The notes beneath the pieces are model-generated. The model saw nothing but the letters and a program-made list of their open reading frames with translations. It did not search any database and was not told where the DNA came from. A program made the position numbers and the translations under genes. 34,160 nt of DNA from Candidatus Cryptobacteroides intestinipullorum (GTDB taxonomy: Bacteria; Bacteroidota; Bacteroidia; Bacteroidales; UBA932), in NCBI GenBank assembly GCA_018711225.1, contig DVIP01000045.1:1-34160 (forward strand), given 5' to 3'. Within the stretch, counting starts at the first letter, position 1. Every line of letters begins with the position of its first letter. Of the stretch, positions 17,584 to 25,056 are shown in pieces.

Positions 17584-17892
17584 TTACCACTTCATCTTGT
17601 CCAGATTCTTGACCTGGATATTGCGCATGTTGCGGTATATGTTGATGATGATGGCTATTGCCACGGCAGTTTCGGCAGCGCTTATCCCGATGGCGAAGAG
17701 AGCGAAGAAAAAGCCTTCGAGCTGCTCCGGGAACAGGAAGCGGTTGAAAACTGCGAAGTTTATGTCTACAGAGTTCAGTATAAGCTCCACGGAGATAAGC
17801 ATGGCCAGCAGGTTCCTTCGTGTCAGGAACCCGTATATGCCTATGAACATCATGACGGTGGAGACTACAAGATAATATTCCATCGGTATCAT
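17584..17892 (-). CDS. nuoK: NADH-quinone oxidoreductase subunit K
   Basis: Small three-helix complex I subunit in the proton path, 102 residues. The conserved membrane glutamates are in ISVELILNSVD and GISAAETAVAIAI (matching E. coli Glu36 and Glu72). Start at 17892 is preferred: GGAGG lies 6 bases upstream of this ATG on the minus strand. An ATG three codons later (17883) and a longer frame beginning at 17943 inside nuoJ are less likely. It follows nuoJ by 11 bases. Confidence 0.95.
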   Translation of the reverse strand: MIPMEYYLVVSTVMMFIGIYGFLTRRNLLAMLISVELILNSVDINFAVFNRFLFPEQLEGFFFALFAIGISAAETAVAIAIIINIYRNMRNIQVKNLDKMKW

Positions 17893-17903
17893 AGAAATCC
17901 TCC

Positions 17904-18413
17904 TTATCTTTTTCTGGCAATCAGGATGCCGCCGATTATACATGCGAGCAGGAGCACGCTTATGACTTCGAACGGCAGGACATAACCGTATTTTCCGGCA
18001 CTCATGAGAGAAAATCCGATTTCCTTCACCGGAAGTTCCCCGTGCTCGAATATCTGGTTCATGAACTTGTGTTTCAGCATGACGAAGAGGCAGATGCCCA
18101 GTGCGGCGAGTGTCGCTGCAAGACCGGCAATGAATTTTCCTCTTTTCAGTTTCTCCGCCTGGTCACCCTCGCTGGATGTGAGGAGGATGGAGAACACGTA
18201 GAGAACCGTGATGCCTCCCGCATAGACAAGCAGCTGCACCGCACCTAGAAACGAGTAGTTCAGCTGGAAATATATGCCGGCAGTGCCTATCAGGACAAAC
18301 AGCAGATAGGTGGCCGCCCTCAATATCCTTTTCGTGGTGACGGCCAGAACCGCACTCGCTACAATGAAGATGGCGAGAATGGCGAAAACGATCAAATCAA
18401 GTGTTATATTCAT
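17904..18413 (-). CDS. nuoJ: NADH-quinone oxidoreductase subunit J
   Basis: Membrane subunit of complex I with five hydrophobic segments, 169 residues. The family pattern is seen in TYLLFVLIGTAGIYFQLNYSFLGAVQLLVYAGGITVLYVF, whose GxxxxxxQLLVYAGG stretch contains the pi-bulge helix important in coupling (quoted as two overlapping pieces: residues about 37-60 and 58-78). Start is the ATG at 18413, two bases after the nuoI stop; the upstream in-frame extension lies wholly inside nuoI. Confidence 0.95.
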   Translation of the reverse strand: MNITLDLIVFAILAIFIVASAVLAVTTKRILRAATYLLFVLIGTAGIYFQLNYSFLGAVQLLVYAGGITVLYVFSILLTSSEGDQAEKLKRGKFIAGLAATLAALGICLFVMLKHKFMNQIFEHGELPVKEIGFSLMSAGKYGYVLPFEVISVLLLACIIGGILIARKR

Positions 18414-18415
18414 GA

Positions 18416-18856
18416 CTATTGCTTGTTCAGGGTTTTGATAAGCTTGCTTCTGGTGAATACGGCATGTTCGAAGCCGGTAGAGAATCTGATGGCATCGTGC
18501 GGGCATGCATTTACGCAGAGATGGCAGAACATGCATGAGCCGAGGTCGTATTCGTATTTTACCAGCTTCTTCCGCGGTTTGCCTGTCTCCGGATCGGTCA
18601 CCGTCTCCGATGTTATCCTGATGGAGCCGTTCGGGCATGCCATCTGGCACAGACCGCATGCGATGCATTTGTTGGCCCCGTTTTCGTCGTGCGGCATCAC
18701 AAGCTCGCCGCAGAACCTTTCGTTCATTTTCAGCACGGCCCTGTTCTCAGGGTACTGCTCGGTGATTTTCCTGGTGAAGAACTCCTTGAAAGTCACCTTC
18801 ATACCGGTCAGAAGCGATTTGAGGCCGAGAAAAATTCCTTTTATATACTTGATCAT
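18416..18856 (-). CDS. nuoI: NADH-quinone oxidoreductase subunit I
   Basis: Peripheral-arm ferredoxin-like subunit carrying clusters N6a and N6b, 146 residues. The two [4Fe-4S] motifs are CIACGLCQMACP and CMFCHLCVNACP. The N-terminal amphipathic segment (MIKYIKGIFLGLKSLLTG) is the membrane-contacting helix. The ATG at 18856 lies 2 bases after the nuoH stop. A longer frame starting at 19003 overlaps nuoH by about 145 bases and adds nothing family-like. Confidence 0.96.
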   Translation of the reverse strand: MIKYIKGIFLGLKSLLTGMKVTFKEFFTRKITEQYPENRAVLKMNERFCGELVMPHDENGANKCIACGLCQMACPNGSIRITSETVTDPETGKPRKKLVKYEYDLGSCMFCHLCVNACPHDAIRFSTGFEHAVFTRSKLIKTLNKQ

Positions 18857-18858
18857 GA

Positions 18859-19935
18859 CTAGAAATGCAATTTGAATACGACAACAATGACCATCAGAAG
18901 CAGGTTCAGAAGTCCGATAGGAACGAGATACTTCCATTCCAATGTCAGTATCTGGTCTATCCTGAGTCTCGGGAAGGTCCATTTTATCCACATCAGAAGC
19001 CATACTACGAAGAAAGCCTTGGCGAAGAACCAGATGAAGCCCGGTATGGCATCCATCACGGCGTTGAAGCCGTCAAGTCCCGGAATGTGCAGCGGCATCC
19101 ATCCTCCCAGGAAGACAGTCGCGGCGATACTTGAGACTATGAAGAGGTTCACGAACTCCGCCACATAGAACAGGCCGAAATGCATTCCCGAATATTCGGT
19201 GTGATATCCGGCAGTCAGTTCGGATTCGGCTTCCGGAAGATCGAACGGCCCCCTGTTCACCTCAGCGTTTCCTGCGATGAGGTAAATGATGAAGGCGATG
19301 ATTGCCGGAATGTGCCCCTTGAAGATGAACCATCCGTCAGCCTGGCGCATCACGATTTCAGAGAACTGCATCGTGTCAGTGAGTACCACTATTGTCAGGA
19401 TGGAGAGTCCGACCGAAAGCTCGTAGCTTATCATCTGTGCTCCGCTTCGCATCGCGCCGATCAGGGAGAACTTGCTGTTCGAGCTCCATCCTGCCAGCAG
19501 TATTCCTATGATGCCTATGGACGAGGCCGCCATGAAGAACAGCACTCCCACATTGAAGTCGAGGATTTCGAGCCCCCGGCTTATCGGAATGCAGGCGAAT
19601 GCCGTCACCGAAGCTATTATCACGATATAGGGGGCCAGATTGTAAAGCATCTTGTCGGAATGCCTGATGGTAATGATTTCCTTGGTCAGCATCTTGAACA
19701 CGTCGCATATCACCTGGATGCTTCCCCACGGTCCCACCCTGGTAGGCCCCAGACGGCACTGGAAGGCAGCGCAGACCTTACGCTCCATGTATATCATGAT
19801 GATGGCTATTATCACATACAGCAGGAGCAGGCATATTCCGATGATGACACATTCCAGGAATATGGCCAGGGCCTCCGGCATGAGAGAGGTCAGCTGTGTA
19901 TGTACCCAGTTAGTTATTATACCGAAATCAAACAT
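18859..19935 (-). CDS. nuoH: NADH-quinone oxidoreductase subunit H
   Basis: Membrane subunit that forms the floor of the quinone chamber, 358 residues with eight or so hydrophobic segments. Conserved pieces: MERKVCAAFQCRLGPTRVGP near residue 50, FDLPEAESELTAGYHTEYSG with the quinone-chamber acidic residues near 220, and FPRLRIDQILTLEWKYLVP close to the C terminus. It starts 15 bases after nuoCD ends. Confidence 0.97.
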   Translation of the reverse strand: MFDFGIITNWVHTQLTSLMPEALAIFLECVIIGICLLLLYVIIAIIMIYMERKVCAAFQCRLGPTRVGPWGSIQVICDVFKMLTKEIITIRHSDKMLYNLAPYIVIIASVTAFACIPISRGLEILDFNVGVLFFMAASSIGIIGILLAGWSSNSKFSLIGAMRSGAQMISYELSVGLSILTIVVLTDTMQFSEIVMRQADGWFIFKGHIPAIIAFIIYLIAGNAEVNRGPFDLPEAESELTAGYHTEYSGMHFGLFYVAEFVNLFIVSSIAATVFLGGWMPLHIPGLDGFNAVMDAIPGFIWFFAKAFFVVWLLMWIKWTFPRLRIDQILTLEWKYLVPIGLLNLLLMVIVVVFKLHF

Positions 19936-19950
19936 ATTCTGTTTTCCTTT

Positions 19951-21570
19951 TTATCTGTCAATGTCTGGAATCACATAGTCGAGGGTTCCGCCTATGGCTA
20001 TCAGGTCTGCGATTTTAGCGTCTCTGGATATGGTGTCCACGCATGATACGAGCGGAAGTCCGGTAGAGCGGAACTTTACCCTGTAAGGATATTTGTCCCC
20101 GCGGCTTTCGATGAATACCCCGAATTCCCCGCGGCTTCCTTCTACGGCCGAGTACCAGCTTCCTTCAGGCAGCTTGATGACAGGCTTTACCTTCATCTGG
20201 TATTCCCCTTCCGGGATATTGTCTATCAGCTGTTCTATAATCTTCATGCTTTCCTCTATCTCCTTCACTCTCACCATGTAGCGTGAGAAGCAGTCGCCCT
20301 TGTCGAAAAGTATTTCCTTGAAGTCGGTTTTCCCGTACATGGCGTAGGGATGTCTCTTGCGGACGTCGCATGCCCAGCCTGAAGCCCTTCCGGTACCTCC
20401 GGTAGCGCCGAACGATATGGCATCTTCCCTGGAAAGTATGCCGGTGCCGATAAGACGCTTCTGTGCTATGATGTTGCCGGTGAAGATTTTATGATATTCG
20501 TTCAGTTTCGGACGCATGTACTTTATGAACTCTTTCACGTCCTTCACGAAGTCCGGATGTATGTCGGCCTGGACACCGCCTATCCTGTTGTAAGTCTGGA
20601 TAAGTCTTCCTCCTGTGGTCTTTTCCAGTATTTCGAGCACCTTCTCCCTGTCCCTGAAGCCGAGGAAGAATACTTCCAGCGCTCCCATGTCCTGGGCAAG
20701 GCATGATATGAACAGAAGATGAGAATCAATTCTCTGGAGTTCGTCCATTATGGTCCTTATGTACTGGATGCGGTCTGAAACCTGCAGCCCCATGGCCTTT
20801 TCGATGCACATGCAGAGGGCATGTCTGTTCTGCATTGCACCCAGATAGTCAAGACGGTCGGTGAAGCCGAGAGTCTGAGGGTATGCGCTTGTCTCGCAGA
20901 GCTTTTCGATACCTCTGTGGATATAGCCGCAGTGAGGGTCGATTTTCTTTATGGTTTCGCCTTCGAGGGAGACACGGAACCTGAGCACACCGTGTGTGGC
21001 CGGATGCTGCGGGCCTATGTTTATCACATATTCCTCTTCTTCGAAAAGAGGGTGCCTTTTCAGTATGTAGCCGCCGTCCGCGGTCAGTTCGTAGCTCGGA
21101 GCCTCGTCTTCCGACACTTCATTCTCCATGTTCAGCGGGTTCAGGGACTCGTCATAGTCCTTGCGGAGCGGATGTCCTTTCCAGTCGTCCCTCAGGAACA
21201 GCCTTCTGAGGTCAGGATGTCCGATGAACTTTATGCCGAAGAAATCGTATGCCTCCCTCTCGTTGAGGTTCGCCCCTTTCCAGAGATCGTGGACAGACGG
21301 TATGGCTGCTTCGTCCCTGTTGCTGTCTGCCACGGCGAGGACTATGTTTTCTCCGGTGGAGGTGTTTTCGAGGTGATATACGCATCCGAGTCCGTCTTCA
21401 CCCCAGTCCATCCCGGTGAGGCTGCGCAGGAAGTCGAATCCGCCTTCGTTCCTCAGGAATTCCGCCAGCTGCCTGAAATTGCCGGCGGGAACCCTGTAAA
21501 GCCCGTCACCGGCATCCGACCATACGGCCCCTGATGACTCAAGTCTTTCCTTGATAATAGTATTGTCCAT
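19951..21570 (-). CDS. nuoCD: NADH-quinone oxidoreductase fused subunits C/D
   Basis: One 539-residue protein joining the NuoC and NuoD subunits of the connecting module of complex I. Residues 1-150 are NuoC (30-kDa type), with DLWKGANLNEREAYDFFGI and DDWKGHPLRKDY. A linker of about 20 residues leads to NuoD (49-kDa type), with INIGPQHPATHGVLRFRVSL near 183, HRGIEKLCE and the quinone-site region, ending GTLDYVIPDIDR. Fused nuoCD is known in several phyla, including enterobacteria and Bacteroidota. No break was seen in the linker. Confidence 0.97.
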   Translation of the reverse strand: MDNTIIKERLESSGAVWSDAGDGLYRVPAGNFRQLAEFLRNEGGFDFLRSLTGMDWGEDGLGCVYHLENTSTGENIVLAVADSNRDEAAIPSVHDLWKGANLNEREAYDFFGIKFIGHPDLRRLFLRDDWKGHPLRKDYDESLNPLNMENEVSEDEAPSYELTADGGYILKRHPLFEEEEYVINIGPQHPATHGVLRFRVSLEGETIKKIDPHCGYIHRGIEKLCETSAYPQTLGFTDRLDYLGAMQNRHALCMCIEKAMGLQVSDRIQYIRTIMDELQRIDSHLLFISCLAQDMGALEVFFLGFRDREKVLEILEKTTGGRLIQTYNRIGGVQADIHPDFVKDVKEFIKYMRPKLNEYHKIFTGNIIAQKRLIGTGILSREDAISFGATGGTGRASGWACDVRKRHPYAMYGKTDFKEILFDKGDCFSRYMVRVKEIEESMKIIEQLIDNIPEGEYQMKVKPVIKLPEGSWYSAVEGSRGEFGVFIESRGDKYPYRVKFRSTGLPLVSCVDTISRDAKIADLIAIGGTLDYVIPDIDR

Positions 21571-21622
21571 ATCCGATAATACTTAAAGTTCAATATAAGA
21601 TAATTCGCCCCGGCTGCCGGAA

Positions 21623-22273
21623 TCATGCAAGTCCGGACTCGTCGTATTCTCTGATGTCTTCGGCAGTGTTGGTATCTGCGCGCATCATTTTCTCGTATTC
21701 CTTTTCGCTGATGCCCTTGTTGATGCCGCCGAGGAATCTCTGCGCCTTGACTTTGCGCTGGAGCTGCATGAGCCCGTAAAGCATGGCTTCTGGTCTCGGA
21801 GGGCATCCCGGGATATAGACATCCACAGGGATAATTTTGTCCACCCCGTCCACCACATGGTATGACTTCTTGAAAGGTCCGCCGCTTATGGCGCAGCCTC
21901 CTGTAGCCACTACATATTTCGGGTCAGCCATCTGATCGTACAGACGTTTCAGCACCGGGGCCATCTTGTTTGTGATGGTGCCGGCGACCATGATGAAATC
22001 GGCCTGCCTCGGAGACGAACGCGCCACTTCGAAGCCGAACCTTGCGAAATCGTATCTGGCGGCACCGATTGCCATGAATTCTATACCGCAGCAGCTTGTG
22101 GCGAATGTTAGAGGCCAGAGACTGTTGCTCCGTCCCCACTCTATCACGTCATCGAGACATCCCACTATGACATTGGTCCCGTTTTCACGGAGTTCCTTCA
22201 GCATTTCCTCGATATACTCGTTGTCGTTGAAATCCTCATATTTCATCGACTTGATGTTGACGTTCCTTTTCAT
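21623..22273 (-). CDS. nuoB: NADH-quinone oxidoreductase subunit B
   Basis: Carries cluster N2, the last Fe-S centre before quinone. It has 216 residues. The four N2 ligands are Cys61 and Cys62 in TSCCGIE, Cys127 in GGCAISGG and Cys157 in PGCPPRPE. The N-terminal 30 residues are charged and variable; the C-terminal tail after about 185 is acidic. There are 52 bases between it and nuoCD, and 15 between it and nuoA. Confidence 0.97.
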   Translation of the reverse strand: MKRNVNIKSMKYEDFNDNEYIEEMLKELRENGTNVIVGCLDDVIEWGRSNSLWPLTFATSCCGIEFMAIGAARYDFARFGFEVARSSPRQADFIMVAGTITNKMAPVLKRLYDQMADPKYVVATGGCAISGGPFKKSYHVVDGVDKIIPVDVYIPGCPPRPEAMLYGLMQLQRKVKAQRFLGGINKGISEKEYEKMMRADTNTAEDIREYDESGLA

Positions 22274-22288
22274 ATATACACGTACTTT

Positions 22289-22639
22289 TTATTTCCACTC
22301 GAGTGCCCCTTTCCTCCATGCATACGCGAGACCGAGCACCAGTATGAGAAGGAAGAACAATGCGCTTACCAGACCGTATACTCCGAGTTCCTGCACCACG
22401 ACGGCCCAGGCGAAAAGGAAGACGGTCTCCACATCGAACATAAGGAAGAGGATGGCGAAAAGATAATAGCCCACCTTGAACTGCATCCATGATCTTCCCC
22501 TGGTAGGGATTCCGCATTCGTAAGGCTCGCTTTTCTGTGGATTGTAGGAGCGTGGCGCTATGGCTCTTGCTATGCCGACAGCCGCCGCAACCATGATGAT
22601 GGCAATGAGTATTACAACAACCAACAATATGAAATTCAT
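22289..22639 (-). CDS. nuoA: NADH-quinone oxidoreductase subunit A
   Basis: Three-helix membrane subunit, 116 residues, first gene of the operon. Family marks: KSEPYECGIPTRGRSWMQF in the loop that faces the quinone site and FAILFLMFDVETVFLFAWA in TM2. With nuoB, CD, H, I, J, K, L, M and N it makes the 11-subunit complex. nuoE, F and G (the NADH-oxidising module) are absent and the flanking genes are unrelated, so the electron donor cannot be read from this locus. Confidence 0.96.
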   Translation of the reverse strand: MNFILLVVVILIAIIMVAAAVGIARAIAPRSYNPQKSEPYECGIPTRGRSWMQFKVGYYLFAILFLMFDVETVFLFAWAVVVQELGVYGLVSALFFLLILVLGLAYAWRKGALEWK

Positions 22640-22683
22640 AACAATGAATGTTTATTTGGTTACCGAATTTTGAAAATCGCGCG

Positions 22684-22691
22684 CAAAGTTA
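22684..22691 (-). promoter_or_regulatory. Candidate nuo operon -7 box
   Basis: On the minus strand this reads TAACTTTG, an exact TAnnTTTG match, leaving about 40 bases of leader before nuoA. The -33 region is not clear. Confidence 0.6.
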
Positions 22692-22731
22692 AAACAAAAA
22701 ATCGTTAATCCTACAAGTCGTACGGATAATC

Positions 22732-22748
22732 TTTTCCGGTCCGGAAAA
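22732..22748. promoter_or_regulatory. Perfect inverted repeat between divergent promoters
   Basis: TTTTCCGG, one central T, CCGGAAAA: 8-bp arms, 17 bases in all. It lies 41 bases upstream of the nuo -7 box and 75 bases upstream of the fimbrial -7 box, so it is placed like an operator. As a hairpin its one-base centre would force loss of pairs, which favours a protein-binding site over a terminator. The binding protein is unknown. Confidence 0.5.
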
Positions 22749-22823
22749 AACGGCGGCAGAGATTTGCACAGACGTTTTTTTTCGATTAAACGTGTATTCC
22801 TTCATAACACGGATAGCTGAATC

Positions 22824-22831
22824 TACTTTTG
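22824..22831 (+). promoter_or_regulatory. Candidate fimbrial operon -7 box
   Basis: TACTTTTG, an exact TAnnTTTG match, 48 bases before the ATG at 22880. The leader between them is GC-rich with repeated CCGG, unlike the AT-rich upstream half of the gap. Confidence 0.6.
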
Positions 22832-22879
22832 CAGTGAGAATTACCGGCGGCTTCCGGCCTCCGGACAAAAAGAGAGATT

Positions 22880-24475
22880 ATGAGCAGATTGATGGTTTTG
22901 TTTGCCTTGTCCGTACTGCTGGCCGCATGCGACAAGGGGCTGGTGCCGGATCCGTCCGGCGGACTTCCTCCGGGAGATGACGAGATACCGGTGACAGGTG
23001 CGGAGGTGTCCCACGGAATGATTGTCCTGGGGGATAAGCTGGAAAATCCCTATACTACCGAAAACATGCGGGATGCCCTGGTATCCCTGTATCCCACGAA
23101 ATCGAGGAACGAAGTCAGGACATCGCATCTTTATGTGAGATTCCTGCCTGCCGGCGAGAATGAGTTCGAAGCCTTGCTTTCTGCGGGGCTGGACCTCGTG
23201 GACTATCCCGTGGATTACGAAATCCTGGTGGACGGGGACTATTACCGGGACCCTTCATTGGGAGAGGACAGCTATACATGGCAGTATGCGGTGGTGCCGC
23301 ACGATTTTGAATTTCCGGACATAAGGTATGAAATACTCGACGAATGTTTCATCACCGAGACTGATCCCGGTTCGAGGGGAGAGGACGGTATAGACTGGGA
23401 GGCGGTGGAGCGCGAGGCTTTTTGCATGACCGGAAACGGGGACATGCTTGCCCCGGAGACCAGAGGGCCCCGCGTGAATCCTTCGGGCCGTATAACCATC
23501 GTGGATGACGATGCCTTCGGAGGCAAGCCGGTGGGGGTCGCGGGAGTCAGGGTCCGGTGCAATACATTCGTGAAGTTTTCCAATACTTTTACCGACCGGG
23601 ACGGATATTATACGATTCCCAAGACCTTCTCCGCGAAGAATCTGAAATACCGGCTTGTGTTCAAGAACGAGAAAGGCTTCGCGATAGGTTTCAACCTGAT
23701 CCTGCAGCCCGCATCAGCTTCCGCCCTCGGCAAGGGGCCTTCGGAAGGGCTGAGCGTGACTATTACCCGAAATTCGGACAGGACGCTTTTCCTGCGCTCC
23801 GTGGTGAACAATGCCGCGTATGACTATATTGCAAGGTGCAGCGAAGAGGATATGGACCTGACGCTGCCTCCCGGTGATCTGAGGATATGGCTGCTTTCAA
23901 AACTGGACGCCAGCAGCGCCGTCATGCTGCATCACAAGGTAGGGGTTTCGCATTCTCTGGTGAAGGACTTCCTGGGGTATTTCGCCTCTCTCATAGCATT
24001 CTTCGCTCCCGACATCACGATAGGTACCAGGAATATGGACAGTTACAGCGACGCGTACAGGGCCACCTGCCACGAACTTGCCCACAGCAGCCATTTCGCT
24101 CAGGTAGGACTGGATTACTGGAACAATTACGTGGAATACATCCTGACATCATACGTCACGATGGGAGGAATGACATACGGAGACGGTTCCGGAAGGTATG
24201 CCGGGCATTGCGAGGTAGGGGAAATGTGGGCCTATTATCTGGAAAGCATAATGTATCAGGAAAGGTACGGAGGGCCTGTACCGCAGTTCGGCACGAGCTA
24301 CTGGTTCTGTCCCCAGATATTCCGCTATCTGGACGAGCGCGGTATGGAGCGGTCGGATTTCCTTGAGGCGATGCAGGCTGACGTGACGGATATTTCCGCA
24401 TTGCAGGGAAAACTTTCACTGCTGAATCCGTCCAGGTCCAGGATGATAGAGCAGGTTTTCTTCAGATACAGATGA
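22880..24475 (+). CDS. Lipoprotein with HExxH zinc-metallopeptidase-like domain
   Basis: A 531-residue predicted lipoprotein; I do not recognise a named family. The signal peptide ends at Cys17 in LLAAC. Residues 205-255 look like a carboxypeptidase-regulatory-type beta domain (GKPVGVAGVRVRC, then TDRDGYYTIPKTF). The C-terminal half contains His398-Glu399-Leu-Ala-His402 in ATCHELAHSSHF, the zincin HExxH motif, and Glu448 in GEMWAYYLES at a distance and context suited to a third metal ligand, as in gluzincins. This suggests a secreted or surface zinc protease, but activity is inference. It is the first gene after the promoter and ends 1 base before the DUF3575 gene, so it belongs to the fimbrial operon. 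It could process fimbrial subunits or act on host proteins; equally it may be an inactive adhesin. Confidence 0.75.
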   Translation: MSRLMVLFALSVLLAACDKGLVPDPSGGLPPGDDEIPVTGAEVSHGMIVLGDKLENPYTTENMRDALVSLYPTKSRNEVRTSHLYVRFLPAGENEFEALLSAGLDLVDYPVDYEILVDGDYYRDPSLGEDSYTWQYAVVPHDFEFPDIRYEILDECFITETDPGSRGEDGIDWEAVEREAFCMTGNGDMLAPETRGPRVNPSGRITIVDDDAFGGKPVGVAGVRVRCNTFVKFSNTFTDRDGYYTIPKTFSAKNLKYRLVFKNEKGFAIGFNLILQPASASALGKGPSEGLSVTITRNSDRTLFLRSVVNNAAYDYIARCSEEDMDLTLPPGDLRIWLLSKLDASSAVMLHHKVGVSHSLVKDFLGYFASLIAFFAPDITIGTRNMDSYSDAYRATCHELAHSSHFAQVGLDYWNNYVEYILTSYVTMGGMTYGDGSGRYAGHCEVGEMWAYYLESIMYQERYGGPVPQFGTSYWFCPQIFRYLDERGMERSDFLEAMQADVTDISALQGKLSLLNPSRSRMIEQVFFRYR

Positions 24476-24476
24476 T

Positions 24477-25043
24477 ATGAAAAGGATGCTGATGATTTTG
24501 TCCGTGTCGTTTCTGACACTGTGCGTGGCGGTCCCGGCAGAGGGCAGACGTTTCTCCCTGTCGACGAACGTGATAGACTATCTGAATCTCGGTACACTGA
24601 ATCTTGAAGCCTCATACGGTTTTTCGAGACACTGGAGCATGAATATGGGAGTCAGATACAACCCATTTACATTCAGGCATCCTGCAGAGGGGACACCGAT
24701 GCAGAACCGGAAGCAGTCATACGAGCTGGGAGCCAGATTCTGGCCGTGGCATGTATTCTCAGGATGGTGGGTGGCTGCGAAAGGCAAGTACCAGGAATAC
24801 AATTACGGCGGTGTGTTTTCTCCTGAAACGGAAGAGGGCGACGGCTACGGGATAGGTTTCTCCGCCGGATATTCGTACATGCTGCATCCGAACCTGAACC
24901 TTGAATTTGGTCTCGGATTCTGGACGGGTGTCAGGAAGTACACTGTCTATGACTGCCCCGCATGCGGACAGGTTACGGAGTCCGGCACCAGGGGTTTTAT
25001 CCTTCCGAACGAACTTTTATTGTCTCTGGTATATGTTTTCTGA
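24477..25043 (+). CDS. DUF3575 family outer-membrane protein
   Basis: A 188-residue protein with an N-terminal signal peptide (about 1-23, ending near PAEG). The mature part alternates hydrophobic and polar residues in amphipathic strands, for example NLEASYGFSRHWSMNMGVRYNP, YELGARFWPWH and NLEFGLGFWTGV, as in a small beta-barrel. This is the DUF3575 pattern. Genes of this type regularly precede Mfa/FimA-type fimbrial genes in Bacteroidales, where they are thought to act in fimbrial assembly or anchoring. The Cys pair in CPAC near residue 165 is unusual to me and may form a disulfide or bind metal. Confidence 0.82.
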   Translation: MKRMLMILSVSFLTLCVAVPAEGRRFSLSTNVIDYLNLGTLNLEASYGFSRHWSMNMGVRYNPFTFRHPAEGTPMQNRKQSYELGARFWPWHVFSGWWVAAKGKYQEYNYGGVFSPETEEGDGYGIGFSAGYSYMLHPNLNLEFGLGFWTGVRKYTVYDCPACGQVTESGTRGFILPNELLLSLVYVF

Positions 25044-25056
25044 CCATAATATTATA

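Noticed and set aside
19180..20046. 288-codon open frame on the + strand
   Set aside because: Antisense shadow of nuoH and the end of nuoCD; no ribosome-binding site, no family similarity.
20821..21534. 237-codon open frame on the + strand
   Set aside because: Antisense shadow of nuoCD with no recognisable domain.
22732..22748. Terminator
   Set aside because: A one-base centre cannot form a stable loop without losing pairs, and the site lies upstream of both divergent genes, not at a gene end.
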